DNA from: Adiantum capillus-veneris
Lineage: Eukaryota > Streptophyta > Polypodiopsida > Polypodiales > Pteridaceae
Reading direction: 5' to 3'
DNA: 64,000 nucleotides
Assembly (NCBI GenBank): GCA_014529385.2
Contig: CM043968.1
Span: forward strand, 126,485,018 to 126,549,017
The position numbers were made by a program, and so were the translations under genes. Shown in pieces: positions 1 to 11,499 of this stretch (positions are counted from its first letter, which is position 1; each line of letters starts with the position of its first letter). The notes under the pieces are model-generated. The model did not search any database. It saw only the letters and a list, made by a program, of their open reading frames with translations, and was not told the DNA's origin.

Positions 1-232
1 TCTCAAATCGAACACGTCTGTACTCAATTTCTTTAATGGGCTTCGTGTGGATCTTTGATTCATTGAAAATCACATGTGAGTTTTGAATGCCTTTGCAAGA
101 TTCTAGGTGCCTAAGACGATAGCCCATTTGTCCATGTGCACCATAGCCAATAAAAATGCATTTGTTTGACTTCAGATCTAGCTTGCGACAAAGTTCTTTG
201 GGCACATGTGCATATGCCTCACATACTAGGTG
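1..232 (-). mobile_element. Ty1/copia integrase C-terminal fragment
   Basis: Translation of the minus strand gives a typical copia segment just after the integrase core: AYAHVPKEL, then KLDLKSNKCIFIGYG, GYRL and a VIFNES motif. This region links integrase to reverse transcriptase. The fragment runs off the left edge of the window and fades near position 232. A closely related copy lies at 4380-4616, where it joins the copia RT of that element, so this looks like the duplicated partner of that piece. No LTR is visible. The identification is firm at the level of family; the boundaries are approximate. Confidence 0.75.
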
Positions 233-1096
233 GGAAGGTGCTCAAAAGCAAAGCAATGCTTGCGAGCACGCAAATTGTTAGATTTTGCTACTTTAAACAC
301 ATGTGGAAGGCCACGAATGGTGGGGTATTTGAGAACACCCTAAAAACAACTAGGTTAACAAAGATATTACAAGAAAATAGAGTAACAATTATCACCATTT
401 GGAAATGGAAAGACTCTAACGAGTGGAATTAGACAATTCAGGTCGCTTTGACTAACCGACATGGCTAGGTATATGGGTCTGCGCTCTGGTCAAGGTTTGT
501 CCTCTGCTAAGCTACGTTCTTTATTTGCTATCATCTTCAGAGTCGTGGGGTGGCTCCCCTATCCACCAATGTACCTATGATTTTTGGAAGATGTCATGGC
601 TAGGCACGAGAATGATTGGTGTTTATATAATAATTCACGAGTCATCATTGCAAGTTTAAAGGGAAAAAAAGACCAAAGATAGCGATTGAACATTTTGGCT
701 TGTAGAATGTTTGATGTTGACCACTCACATAGCTGCATAACTATGAAACGTTGAATAGCTTCATATGAAGCCATTAAAGATGTGTTTAAAAAAAAGGCTT
801 CACGACAGCTAAGAGCTAAAGTATGTAATTGGCCATTAGTGCTAAGGCTTCTTTTAGAGGGCCAAAATTTAAACACCAAGAGTTGATAATTGAAGAAACA
901 GCAAATTTGGAAAGCACCTTCTTGCCTTGCATAAGGCCATAGGGGGAATGGAGATTTCTTGTGCAATTCCCTTGGCCGTTGGATTGAATTTCTAAATGTT
1001 CTCCACTTAGCCAAAAAGGGTCTTTGAACTTTGATGTGTGCATATGGGGCTCCCACTTATTAAGTGGGCACTAAGTGGGGTTGTGGGCATGCATGT

Positions 1097-1097
<1 letters not shown>
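233..1097. other. Stretch with no recognisable gene
   Basis: No domain is recognisable here. The longest open frame (minus strand, 559-1056, 165 codons) has no motif I know, shares its span with another frame and has no family-like composition. It is more likely an accidental frame in old intergenic or transposon-derived DNA than a gene. Confidence 0.4.

Positions 1098-1099
<2 letters not shown>

Positions 1100-1144
<45 letters not shown>
1100..1144. repeat. (CT)n microsatellite
   Basis: An uninterrupted CT dinucleotide run of about 22 units, followed by a short C and T-rich tract. It sits just left of the duplicated 1 kb block. Confidence 0.95.
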
Positions 1145-1146
<2 letters not shown>

Positions 1147-1177
1147 CCCTCTTTTTTCCACTACTCACAATTTGTGA

Positions 1178-2253
1178 GTGTATAATATATTAAAACAAAA
1201 ATTTAGACAGCAAGACATGCCCAAATTGAGCCATGGCATCCAACCAACCACATGACCTTCATCAGTCTGCAACTCATTAACTTGCCCAAACAGGGGAGGC
1301 AAGCTTTGACAATAAAATAACTCAAAATAAATCCAATACAAATCTCGAAGCACCGGGATTTATAAGGAGCCACACTTGGCACAACATAACAAAATCACAA
1401 CTTGGCTAACTAGCACTATGTGAGACATCAAAAAGCATGACATACTAACATGCTTTCACCCATAACAAAACCACACCTTGGATACCACTGATTGTAGACC
1501 TCCTGCCGACAAGATAAGAAACCTCCCAAGCAACGGCTAGTACAAAACGGGAACAAAGAACATACCATAAGCAAGCCGCAAATTGGGGGGAGTCCATGCA
1601 CTCTATCACTGATTGCTCAGGGGCCATCCACCAGAACAAGAACCGAATCGGCAATTGTACCATAGCCACCACGATGATGACCAAGGCTAAACACAGTGTT
1701 TTATGCTAATATGCAATTCCTATCTCATCACTTTGGGAACCCCTTCACTTCCACCAGAGAGCTCGAGCGGCCTACCACACACCCAAAGCCTTTGTGAAGG
1801 GGAAAACCAACAAGGTTTGATCACCATTTCCCTCTGGGGGGAGGGTAGGAAGGAGGGTCTCTCCTAGCATCCAAAAAAAAGGGCCTGGCATGGGAGGGCC
1901 ACTGACGAAGCTGGTAGGCATGAGCCCAACACCTCACCATAGAGACGGCCGCTACCCACAAGCTCTCACACGCAGACCCCAAGCTCTCAGATGGAGCCTC
2001 GCCTTGTTGCAGATCCATCGATGAGTGCCCCTTCTCTTTGGCCTTGCAAACAACAAAGCACTGCACATATATGCTCTGTGAACCCTAAGTTTTCTATGAA
2101 ATTTTTTCTCTCTCTCCTTTCTTATGTAGGCCATCATGAGTCCTCACCTTGTTGTATGCACCATTAAATATTATGCAATGTTTACTGAAACCACTGTATA
2201 ATAACATGAACATACTGCACAAAGAGGAGCATGGAGAAGTAGTTACCTTAGCA
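1178..2253. repeat. Duplicated 1 kb block, copy A
   Basis: This block starts with GTGTATAATATATTAAAAC and ends with TTACCTTAGCA. It matches 4618-5626 in the same orientation along its whole length with scattered substitutions and small indels. It contains no recognisable protein domain; the open frames in it are short and are not conserved between the two copies. On its right it touches a fragment of the ATP synthase delta gene, as copy B lies next to the fuller gene. It is therefore part of a local segmental duplication. Part of it could be an old intron, UTR or unclassified transposon. Confidence 0.85.
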
Positions 2254-2255
2254 CA

Positions 2256-2480
2256 ACAACGTAGCCGGGAGCGGGATTTCTACGCATCAAGATGAGGCTT
2301 CTTGTCCGATGGATATGATCAGTGGAGGACGTTGCATCTATTGCTGCAATGGCATTTTTGTTGGGTAGTTTAAGGGCGTTGAAGGTGCTGTGTTGAAAGA
2401 GACGTGCGGAAGAAGAAATGGGTGTGAAAGAGGAAGGGCTGCAAATAGCAGGAGGAATCAGGGAGCTCGTCAGGTTTCAT
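2256..2480 (-). pseudogene. ATP synthase delta chain 5' fragment (pseudogene)
   Basis: The minus strand matches the transit-peptide half of the ORF at 5862-6587, from its SLIPPAI segment through NALKLPNKNAIAA to the SLILMR and GY segment, with substitutions. It lacks the first ~20 residues and all of the mature OSCP/delta domain beyond GYAAAL. The left end abuts the stop codon of the neighbouring copia pol, and the right end abuts the duplicated block. The junction with the block reads AAG|GTAACT on the minus strand. This resembles a splice donor, but no downstream exon is present. It is a dead duplicate. Confidence 0.85.
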
Positions 2481-2481
2481 C

Positions 2482-4616
2482 CTACACCCATAAGCTCTAT
2501 GTAGTGTGTAAACCGCTCCGAGGCTAGGCTCTTCGTGAGAGCATCTACAAGGTTTTTGTCAGTGTGAGCCTTTACAAGCTCAATTCACTTGCCAACCAAT
2601 ACATCTCATATGACATTGTATTTGACCTGTATGTGTTTCTACTTTGAGTGAAACATCGGGTATTTTTCCATAGCAATGGGACTTTGACTATCACAATGCA
2701 ATACTAGAACCTCGTTAATGCCCAAATCTCCCACTAGACGAGCTAACCATATGGCTTTCTTGTTGGCATCATACGCAACAACATACTCTATCTCAGTGGT
2801 AGATGAAGATGTGCAGTCTTGGAGACACGATCTCCAAGAGATAGCTACTCCAACAAACGTGAACACATAGCCAGATGTGGATCTTCATTATCCAAACAAC
2901 CCACATAATCTGTATTCATGTAACCCACAATAGATGCATCGTTGTTTCTGAAGTGTAAACACTTGCTAGATGTACTCTTCAGGTATCTGAAGATTTTCTT
3001 CACTCCTTCCTAATTTCTTGCTAGGGTATGACATGTACCTAACCACTCTCACTGCATACACGATGTCTTGTCTTGTGGCTACCATAGCGTACATCAAACT
3101 GTCTCAACAGTTGAATAATATGACACTTTCGCCATTTCCTCTTTCTCAGCATGTGTCTTGGGAGAATCTTCCTTACAAAGTTTTAAGTATGCTTGCATTG
3201 TGGTACTCAATGACTTCCCCCGGTGCATACTAAAACGCTGCAAGACCTTGTGGATGTACTTTTCTTGAGACAATTCAAGAGTTCCATGTTGCCTATCTCT
3301 CTTGATGCACATACCAAGAAAGTGATTGGCATTTCCCAAGTTTTTCATGGAAAACTGAGTGCTTAGCATCTCTTTCAACTGATTGATCTCATCAATTGAT
3401 TTCCCTACAATGAGCATATCATCTACAAACAAGATCAAGATTATTAAAGAACCATCATTTAACTTTCTTGTGTATAAGCAATGATCCTCTTGACTCCTTA
3501 TGTAACCTTTTTGGTACCACTGCTTTGAACCTTGCTTGAGGCAATGCAGTTCCTTTTTAAGTCTACAAACCAACTCTATCTTCGTTGACCTTTGAGTTTC
3601 ACATACGAAACCCTTTGGCTGTTTCATGTAGACATATTCATCTAGATCCCCATGAAGAAATGTTGTTTTCACGTCCATTTGGACAAGTTTCATTTCCTAG
3701 ATAGTAACCAAGCCAAGCACGGTGTGAAGTGTAGTCATCTTGATTGCTGGAGAGAAAATCTAGTCAAAATTCACACCTTTTTATTATTTGAAACCCTTGG
3801 CAACTAGACGAGCTTTCTACCTACGCTCATGATCTTCCGCTCTGTATTTCTTCTTGTACACCCACTTGCAAGTTAAAGCATGTTTTCCCCCCGGAGAGGT
3901 CACCTAATAAAAACGTAACCTATCACGTGAGTTCAACAAAAGGGTATTTACAGTTCTTGAAACTTACAGAAATATATATACAGAAGGGCATTATTTTTTT
4001 CAAATTTGAAAACAACTTACAGATTTTAAAAGAAAAGGGTACATTATATTCTTAACAAAATTCACAGATAAGGGGTTTTACAAACATGTCTTGAACGCAT
4101 GTGATATGGTAGTTTGATGAATAGTGAACCCCCTGAGGTTTTCGATCCATGTGGTAGTTCAACCAAATCTCATGTCTCATTAGCCACAATCGAATTGTAT
4201 TCTGATTGCATAGCCTACTCCCACTAACACTATCATCCATCTGTATAGCTTCTTTATAGCACGTTGTCTCTCCAACGTCAATGACCCAAACGTGGTGTGA
4301 GGGCGTCTTGGTGCCTGACTTCTGGACTTTTCTCTCTTTGAAGTAATAGTAGTATCTTGCACTTGAAGATTAGGTGCATTACACTACTAAACTCGGTTGG
4401 TTCAGAGGCTACATCCTCAAATCCAAAATGTTTGTACTCAATTTCTTTAATGGGATTCTTGTGGATCTTGATTCATTGAAAGTCACATGTGAGTTGCGAA
4501 TGACTTTGCAAGATTCTAGGTGCCAGAGAGGATAGCCCATTTTTCCATCTGCACCATAGCCAATAAAAATACATTTGTGTGACCTGGCATCTAACTTGCG
4601 ACGAAGTTCTTTGGGC
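2482..4616 (-). mobile_element. Ty1/copia pol fragment (INT end, RT, RNase H)
   Basis: Read on the minus strand from 4616 down: the integrase tail with the KLD and GY motifs, then a YNSIVANETWDLVELPHGSK-like pre-RT segment and the WVYKKKY start of RT. Next come the QMDVKTTFLHGDLDE motif, LKQGSKQWY and the catalytic LFVDDML box (near 3410-3430). RNase H follows, with STTEIEYV and a CDSQS motif, ending at the natural pol terminus near 2484. Several stops and frameshifts break it. A TIR element is inserted at 3888-4138. Gag, protease, the integrase core and both LTRs are missing. The 5' side is cut exactly where the duplicated block begins (4617), and the 3' side abuts ATP synthase delta sequence. 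Confidence 0.85.
3888..4138 (-). mobile_element. TIR element (MITE-like), copy 1
   Basis: A 251 bp AT-rich insertion without coding capacity splits the copia frame between the LPHGSK-like and LTCKWVY-like codons. It is flanked by the direct repeat TTTTC at 3883-3887 and 4139-4143. The ends are imperfect inverted repeats: CCCCCGGAGAGGTCACC on the left, and CCTCAGGGGGTTCAC on the right read as its complement. A second copy in opposite orientation lies at 18747-18993. The superfamily is not clear; a 5 bp target duplication is unusual for common MITE classes. Confidence 0.7.
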
Positions 4617-4617
4617 A

Positions 4618-5626
4618 GTGTATAATATATTAAAACAAAAATTTAGACAGCAAGCCTTCCCCAAAGTGAGCCATAGCATCCAATCAACCACATGATCTTC
4701 ATCATTCTATAGCCCATTAACTTGCCCAAACAGGGGAGGAAAGCTTTGACAAGAAAATAACTTAAAATAAATCCGATACACATCTCAAAGCATCGGGCTT
4801 TATAAGGAGCCACACTCCGTACAACATAACAAAACCACAACTTGGCTAACTAGCAGTATCTGAGACATCAAAAAGAATGAGACACTAACATGCTTTCACC
4901 CATAACAAAACCACACCTTGGATACCACTGATTGTAGACCTCCCGCGATAAGATAAGCAACGGCAAGTACAAAACGGGAACAAAGGACATACCATAAGCA
5001 ATCCGCAAATTGGGGGGAGTCCATGCACTCTATCACCGATCGCTCAGGGGCCATCCACCAAAACAAGAACCGAACCGACAATCGTACCACAACCACCACG
5101 ATGTTGATCAAGGCTAAACACAGTGTTGTATGCTAATATGACATCCTTATCTCATCACTTCAGGAATCCCTTCGCTTCCACCAAAGAGCTCGATGCTTGC
5201 CACACACCCAAAGCCTCCGTGAAGGGGAGAAGCAACAAGGTTTGACCACCATTTTCCTCTGGGGGGAGGGTAGGAAGGGAGGTCTCTCCTAGCGTCAAAA
5301 AAAAAAGGGCCCGGCATGGGAGGGCCACCGACGAAGCTCGTAGGCGAGCTCGACACCTCACCACAGAGAGGGCCGCTACCTCCAAGCTCTCGCGCGCAGA
5401 CCCCTAAGCTCTCAGAAGGAGCCTCGCCTTGTCACAGAGCCACCGATGACTGCCCCTTCTCTTTGGCCTTGCACATATATGCTCCTTTCCTATGTAGGCC
5501 GTCATGAGTCCTCACCGTGTTAATAGTTATATGCACCATTAAATTATGCAACGTTTACTAAAACCACTGTATAATAACATGAACATACTGCACGGAGAGG
5601 AGCATAGAGAAGTAATTACCTTAGCA
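4618..5626. repeat. Duplicated 1 kb block, copy B
   Basis: This is the direct partner of 1178-2253, slightly shorter because of several small deletions (for example near 4960 and 5470). Its left end joins the truncated copia integrase fragment at 4616/4617. Its right end lies ~235 bp from the end of the ATP synthase delta ORF. No protein domain is seen. Confidence 0.85.
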
Positions 5627-5861
5627 AATCAACACTTTCTGTTTGTTATTGTATGGGCACGCATTAATCATAAAGAAGGGTAGTAAACTCTACCATTATT
5701 ATATGCACCACATTGTCTTTATGCATTGGGGGATTTCACCATTGATGAGCTCTAGCTAGCTAGGGGCCCAACCTCAGCTGCTGGATTTGCATCCAATTCG
5801 CACTCAGCACTTCGATATTGTGTCAACGCTTCGATCTTGTACAATGTTTGATGCTAAGCAC

Positions 5862-6587
5862 TCACACAGCTGCAGTGGATGTGTCTTTACCATAATTGAT
5901 TACGTATCCCATCAGATGGAATGGCGGATCCACGGCATCGGACATCATCGAGCCCGCCGGGATATACTTGGCGATGCTTGCAAGCTGCCTGGGACGAAGC
6001 TGCGTTGCAGACAAGATGACCGACACTTCAGTTGTGGCGATCTTTCTGTAGATCACCTCAAACTCCTTCACCATATCCTTAAGAAGGGCAGCTCTCTTCT
6101 TGTCAACCATGAGGTTCAAGACTTTGAGAGTGTAGGGCAGGAAGGCAGCTTCGGCTGCAAGGCGAGTCAGGATCTTCTTTTTGTGGACATTTTGGATGGA
6201 AGGGTTGAGGAGGAAGCCATGGAGCTGCTTGTGCTGCAGGAAGGCTGCAAGCTTTTTGAGATCGGCATGGATGAGGTTCAAGATGCGCTTGGATTGGCCG
6301 ATTTCCACAAGCGCAGCAGCGTAGCCAGCAGCGGCGTTGTTGCGCATCAAGATTAGGCTTCTTGTCCGGTGGCTATGACCAGCGGAGGACGTTGCATCTG
6401 CTGCTGCAATGGCATTTTTGTTGGGTAGTTTGAGGGCGTTGAAGGTGCTCTGTTGAAACAGAGGCGCGGAAGAAGAAATGGGCGTGAAAGAGGAAGGGCC
6501 GCGAATAGCAGGAGGGATCAGGGAGCTACAATTGTATGATAAGAGTGGTTGGCATCTCGCCACTGCAGCATTTTGCAGCGCCTCCAT
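5862..6587 (-). CDS. ATPD: Chloroplast ATP synthase delta chain-like protein
   Basis: A 241-codon intronless frame. The first ~75 residues are rich in Ser, Ala, Thr and Pro with few acidic residues, as in a plastid transit peptide. From about residue 85 the sequence follows the OSCP/delta family: GYAAALVEIGQS, a long helical N-terminal domain, LVDKKR-like (LMVDKKRAAL), EFEVIYRKI, then TTEVSVILSATQL. In known plants this subunit joins CF1 to CFo on the thylakoid and is nucleus-encoded. The start ATG at 6585-6587 is chosen because it opens the transit peptide. Oddities: the segment after SIAKYI is shorter than the usual one, and the frame stops soon after GYVINYGKD, so the conserved C-terminal helix (normally an IDMSV-type motif) is missing. 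It may be a retained gene with a diverged end, or a recent pseudogene. A dead copy of its 5' part lies at 2256-2480. Confidence 0.75.
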   Translation of the reverse strand: MEALQNAAVARCQPLLSYNCSSLIPPAIRGPSSFTPISSSAPLFQQSTFNALKLPNKNAIAAADATSSAGHSHRTRSLILMRNNAAAGYAAALVEIGQSKRILNLIHADLKKLAAFLQHKQLHGFLLNPSIQNVHKKKILTRLAAEAAFLPYTLKVLNLMVDKKRAALLKDMVKEFEVIYRKIATTEVSVILSATQLRPRQLASIAKYIPAGSMMSDAVDPPFHLMGYVINYGKDTSTAAV

Positions 6588-7600
6588 AGCCAGGCATTTG
6601 CAAGAAGACGCTTTACATGTTTTATTTGGTCTTTAATTGTGGTCCTACCATGATGGAATATACAGCCTTCAATAGAGAAAAACACCATTTGAATAATGTA
6701 GCAACGTGATGAAGAGTCTCGACTCTCGACTCTCAACTCTCAACTTGCAACCCAAAGGATGTGATCATTGAAAACACTTCCCATTTTAAAATATTGCTAA
6801 TTTTGATAGAGCGAGTTCGAATTCAAGCTCATATAACCTAAACACGAGTGCCCCGAAAAAAAACAACTTTTTGCTCAAAACTTGGATAACCTACAAGTTG
6901 AAGAGGTAAATTGGCTAGATTTGCAGTTTTTCATACTAAATTCCTCCACATTTTGAAGCTTTTAGTACTAAATTACTCCACATTTTGAAGGTTTTTCTAC
7001 CTTCTAATCTAAATTTTATAGGTATATTTCAAAATTTGTAGGTGGGATAACACTAAACCTAGGTTTTCTTTCAGCACTAAAAAAAACCCAACCCATTCCG
7101 ACAAAAGTGTGTCCCTTTTTGGAACTATAACTCCCACCTATAGTGGGACCTTGGAAGATTGGATTTTTTAAGAGTAAATGTACTCTCTTCATGATTGGAA
7201 GTTTTGTGAATGGGTACTTGTTATGGAACATTTAGTTGAGTTGAACTGGGTAAATCACCCTTTACTTGTATATGTTTTCAAACTTGAAAGGGCTAAACCC
7301 AAATGTATTGAACGAGTCATCTTGGCTATCATCTTCATGCATGTTTCTGGTTCTTTATATCTTTGCCCTCTCAACTTCTTTTGGTAGGCTTCTCTCTATG
7401 GCTTTTGACTAAAGTAATGATTTTTTCGTCAAGAGATCCCATGGCCCTCTGAGATGCCTTGTATGATGGATATTCAATTGTTCATCTGGTGCACACACTT
7501 TGCAAGAATAAAGACCTATCGGCAACTTGGGGGTGCACCTTACAAAATCCTTTATATCAATACATGCAATCAAACCATAATAAAAAATTCCCTACACAAC
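6588..7600. other. Intergenic stretch, no gene recognised
   Basis: The sequence upstream of the ATP synthase delta ORF includes short repeats of CTCGACTCT/CTCAACTCT type near 6718-6745. Several AT-rich stretches show repeated phrases such as TACTAAATTxCTCCACATTTTGAAG (6930-6990). Promoter elements cannot be assigned with confidence. Short open frames on both strands have no recognisable domain. Confidence 0.4.
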
Positions 7601-8163
7601 CTAGTCTTGTAGCGATGCTGCCATGAGAAACATAACACATGAGTCCAATCAAAATAGCACTTTCCATATGCACAAACAATCTTTCCCAAGCAGTTAGATT
7701 GTACAGGGTCTCTACTCTTACATCTGCCATAAACAATCCAAATCACTTAATGATCCAATCCCAAAACCCTAAACCATAATCCAATCACATCACACGAGTG
7801 AGCACTCTACCCAACTTGGGTGAGGCACGACCAATCCTGCATAACCACTTTAGAACATAACATGGCTGCAAAAATTTCAGCAGCATATCCGTATCCATAA
7901 AAAAAACCATGAGCCACACCGGATTACACCATAGAGTATCAACCATAATCCATAAGGGAATCTCAACCCTTAACCATAATCATAATCACATTGAACCAAC
8001 TCCTACATTTGGATTTTGACACATCCCTTGCAATCAATCGGAGTCCACATACATGTGACCCTTAAGACATGATTCTTTCATGCATAAAAAGAGTCCGACC
8101 ACCAACTAATTATAATATAAACATCCAATTTTTACCACATCCAACCATGCAAAGTTGATGCAT
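7601..8163 (-). repeat. Partial 3' LTR of Ty3 element A
   Basis: Aligns along its length with 15312-15842, sharing for example CCATGAGAAACATAA, TTGGGTGAGGCACGACCAAT and ACCATGCAAAGTTGATGCA. On the minus strand it begins TGCATCAACTTTGCATGG directly after the end of integrase and a purine-rich GAGCAGGACCAAGA tract, as a 3' LTR with a polypurine tract would. It ends about 840 bp short of the presumed full LTR length. Confidence 0.65.
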
Positions 8164-9370
8164 CTTGGTCCTGCTCTGAAGTATTACTTCAGGATATACT
8201 TCAAAAGTTCCGTCAGTAGACGTAGATAATAGAGAATCATCAAGAATATATTGTGGATCAGGTACATACTTCTTGAGTAAGCTGACGTGAAAAACATCAT
8301 GTACCTTTATGTGTGGCGGTAATAAGAGTTTGTAAGCTTGATCATTAATCTTCTCTGTGATTACAAAAGGTCCACAATATATGGCACTTAGCTTCTTACA
8401 CTTACCCATTAATAAAGAACTACGTTTGGGTTTTACTCTCAGAAATACCATATCGCCTTCTTCAAAAAGTCTGGCAAATAGTTTTGAATCAGTATAACTC
8501 TTCTGTCTATCTTGAGCAATCTTAATATCTTGTCGTATAAGATCGGTTTGTAGTTGCATTTTATCCAACATTTCTTTGGATGCTTGAACTCGTATCAGAG
8601 GGTCTGTCCATTGAAGTGGAGTAAGACACTCTTGTCCATACAATGCTTGAAAAAGAGACATTCCGATTGAGCGTTGAAATGAGAAATTATATGCAAATTC
8701 AACCAAACACAAATATCTAGTCCATTTACTCTGCTCATGCATACAATGAGCTCTCAACATGTCTTCGATGATTTGGTTTGTCCTCTCTCTCTACCCATCA
8801 GTTTGATGATGCTAAGCAGTACTAAAGGCTAACTGGCTTCCTGTAGTTAAGAATAAGGCTTTCCAAAAAATTAAGGTGAACTTCGCATCACAATCAAAAA
8901 TCCATCGATGTAAACCGTGATACATAAAAACACTTTTCATGAAAACCTGAGCTATATCCTTAGCCGTAAATGTTGTCTTGACTGAAAATAAATGAGTCAT
9001 TTTTGTAAGCATATCAACAACCACAAAAATAAAGTCATATCCCAGAGATGTAGGAAGTCCTGTAATGAAATTCATGGACATGCATTTCCATTTCATTTGT
9101 GAGCATCAATTGTTTGAAGCTTACCGGGGTATCGAATTCGTTTAGCTTTAATACGCTGACATGTTAAACATCTTGTAACATAGTTCAACACATCTTGCTT
9201 TAGTCCTGGCCAAAAGAAACTCTTTCTTACAGTACAGTAAGTCTTAATGTATCTTGGATGTCTTGCTATAGGTATATCATGAAGCTTCCTGTAATATCTG
9301 AAGTTTGATTCCACCTTGATTTGGAATACAAACACGATTATCGAAGTAAAGGTCATCACCTTCAACATGA
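8164..9370 (-). pseudogene. Ty3 element A integrase (broken)
   Basis: Three frames together give a full Ty3 integrase. At 9093-9368 is the zinc-binding domain (HDIPIARHPRYIKTY... with CLTCQRIK). At 8812-9096 is the catalytic core beginning WKCMSMNFITGLPTS, with VVVDMLTKMTH and the DCDAKFT segment holding the second Asp. At 8110-8760 is the remainder: the C-terminal domain with FLRVKPKRSS, YCGPFVITEKI and the HDVFHVSLLKKYVPD motif. The DG*RERTN segment carrying the catalytic Glu has a stop in place of the usual Gln codon (near 8786). It would have inserted cDNA; it is now non-functional. Confidence 0.85.
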
Positions 9371-9439
9371 AAGCATTTGATTTGCCTTTCTTGCTTCTCT
9401 TTGTAGTTATTTAAGTTTCATCAAGTACTGGATTCTTAA

Positions 9440-10640
9440 GTAATATGGGTCATTAGTCATACCTTCTCAAATAAGGTCAATTAAAGAAGTAGTAAAAGTT
9501 GTGACAACCGCTACAATATTCTTTCGGCTTAAAGCATCAACCACAAGATTTTTCTTCCCAGTTTTATATTCAATTCCAAAATCATATTCGCATAATAACT
9601 CCATCCATCTTTGTTGCCGCATATTAAGATCAGATTGGGTGTAAATCCACTTTAGGCTTTTATGGTCAGTATGTAGTTCAAATCTCCTTCCAAGAAGATA
9701 ATGTCGCCATACTTTAAGAGCATGCACAAGGGCTAATAATTTCAAGTCATGTGTAGGATAATTTAACTCATACATATGTAACTTACGAGATTCATAAGCT
9801 ACCGATTTTTCTTCTTGAAATAGAATGCCACCAATTGCTTGTCCACTTGCATCAATGAGCACAGTGAATGTCTTTGAGAAGTCTGGAAGCTATAGTATTG
9901 AAGCATTCACCAAGGCTTCTTTGAGTTTCTCAAAACTAGCTTGAGCACGTTCATTCCAAGTAAACACTTTAGTCTTCTTAAGTGTATTAGTCAATGGAGA
10001 TACAATCTTAGCATATCCTTCAATAAATGTACGATACCATCATGCCAAACCAAGAAAGCCACATACTTCTTGTACTGATTTTGGTGTAGGCCAAGCTATG
10101 ACAGCTTTGATCTTACTTGGACTAGTCGAAACACCATCCTTGGATACAGTAAATCCCAAATATTCCACCTTGTGAGTGAAGAAGGTGCATTTTCTACGTT
10201 TGGCATAAAGTTGATTTTGATGGAGAAGTTCAAGTGCTCGTCACACATGTTGTTCATGTTCTTCTCTGTTTCTTGAGTAAACCAGGATATCATCAAAGAA
10301 GACAATAACAAAATCATCAAGATGCTCTCGAAAGATGTCGATCATAAGATGATTAAAAGTTGTAGGAGCATTAGTAAGTCCAAAAGGAATAATTGTAAAT
10401 TCATAATGTCCAAAACAAGTATTAAATCATGTCTTTGGTATGTCCTCCTCCTTGATTTGGATTCGGTAATACCCTGACTTAAGATCAGTCTTTGTGAAGA
10501 TAGAAGATCCATGTAATCGTTCAAGCAGTTCATCAATCCTTGGCATTGCATACTTTTGACTATTACCTGGTTCAATCCATGATAAACAATACAAACACGT
10601 AAAGTACCATCCTTCTTCCGATTAAACAGAACATGAGTAC
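9440..10640 (-). pseudogene. Ty3 element A reverse transcriptase and RNase H (broken)
   Basis: Read on the minus strand: [15 protein letters not shown], then [11 protein letters not shown]-type residues, [11 protein letters not shown] and the catalytic box [11 protein letters not shown] (near 10265-10300). YLGFTVSKDGV and the connection domain follow. RNase H occupies 9467-9862, with LIDASGQAIGG, YPTHDLKLLALVHAL, HTDHKSL and VVDALSRK. Frame changes occur between RT blocks and there are internal stops. The motifs match Ty3/gypsy elements of plants. Confidence 0.85.
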
Positions 10641-10689
10641 TCCATGGAGAAACACTGGGTCGAATGAAGCCTTATTCAAGGAGTTGAGT

Positions 10690-11480
10690 TAATTGTTCCT
10701 TGAGTTCCGCAGATTCAGATACTGACATTTTGTAAGTCTACGAGAAACTAGTTGAGCTCCTAAAGTAAGCTCTATTGCATGATCAACATTACACTTGGGT
10801 AGTAGCTCTGTGAAAGTTCTTCAAAAAATACATCATCAAATTCCGTTATCCATTCGGGTTCAGGTGAATCTATCTTCTTCTCCTTAGAATTAAGCTTTAC
10901 TGCGTAAATCCTCTCAGTTTTCCTATGACTCTTCTTAAGTTTGGTAAAGTTCACTAGTCTGAGCTTAGGCTTCCCCCGTTTTCCAGTAACTGTAACCCTA
11001 GAGTTTTGATCATTTTCAAAAGTTAATGAAGTGTCTTTAAAATGTATGTGAGCATCATTGACTTTAAGCCAATCCATTCATAGAATTCCATCGTAAATCC
11101 CTATGGGTAAGACTCTGAAGATTGCACAAGTATTATGACTATCCAAAACAAAATTCAAGTTACCCACTAAAGTAGAAGATCTAACCCTCCTACCCATAGC
11201 TAATTCTATTGTAAGGTCTGTATCACGATGTTCAGGCAAAATGATTTTTTCATACACTTAGGAGATATGAAAGAATGTGTACTCTTTAAATCAATCAATA
11301 AGGTAAAATGGTTACCTTGATACTCCGTTGGGGTTTGAATTACTAAAAATTGTTCATTCACTCCCTGATGTTCATTTACAGCATGAACATACACGTTTGC
11401 CTGGACGAGGTTGACGATAAACATTCCTGTTGTTGTTATTGTTAACAGGCGGTCCATTTCGAACAAAAGGTGGATTGCCT
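10690..11480 (-). pseudogene. Ty3 element A protease region (broken)
   Basis: The frame at 11206-11466 contains FTLLIDLKSTHSFISPKCM, which aligns with the usual active site LIDSGSTHSFIS. The catalytic Asp is kept but the following Ser-Gly is replaced by Leu-Lys, so the protease is dead. The following frame (10772-11077) starts MDWLKVNDAHIHFK, matching the common GMDWL segment between protease and RT. It continues with the linker to RT. Confidence 0.75.
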
Positions 11481-11499
11481 AGCTTAAAATTTCCCTGGT

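Noticed and set aside
2240-2260. Splice donor (AAG|GTAACT) suggesting that the 1 kb block is an intron of the delta gene
   Set aside because: In the fuller copy the coding sequence continues without an intron at this place and the block lies downstream of the gene. The match is probably chance.
5787-6356. Plus-strand ORF of 189 codons over the ATP synthase delta gene
   Set aside because: Antisense shadow; the minus frame has the family motifs and a transit peptide.
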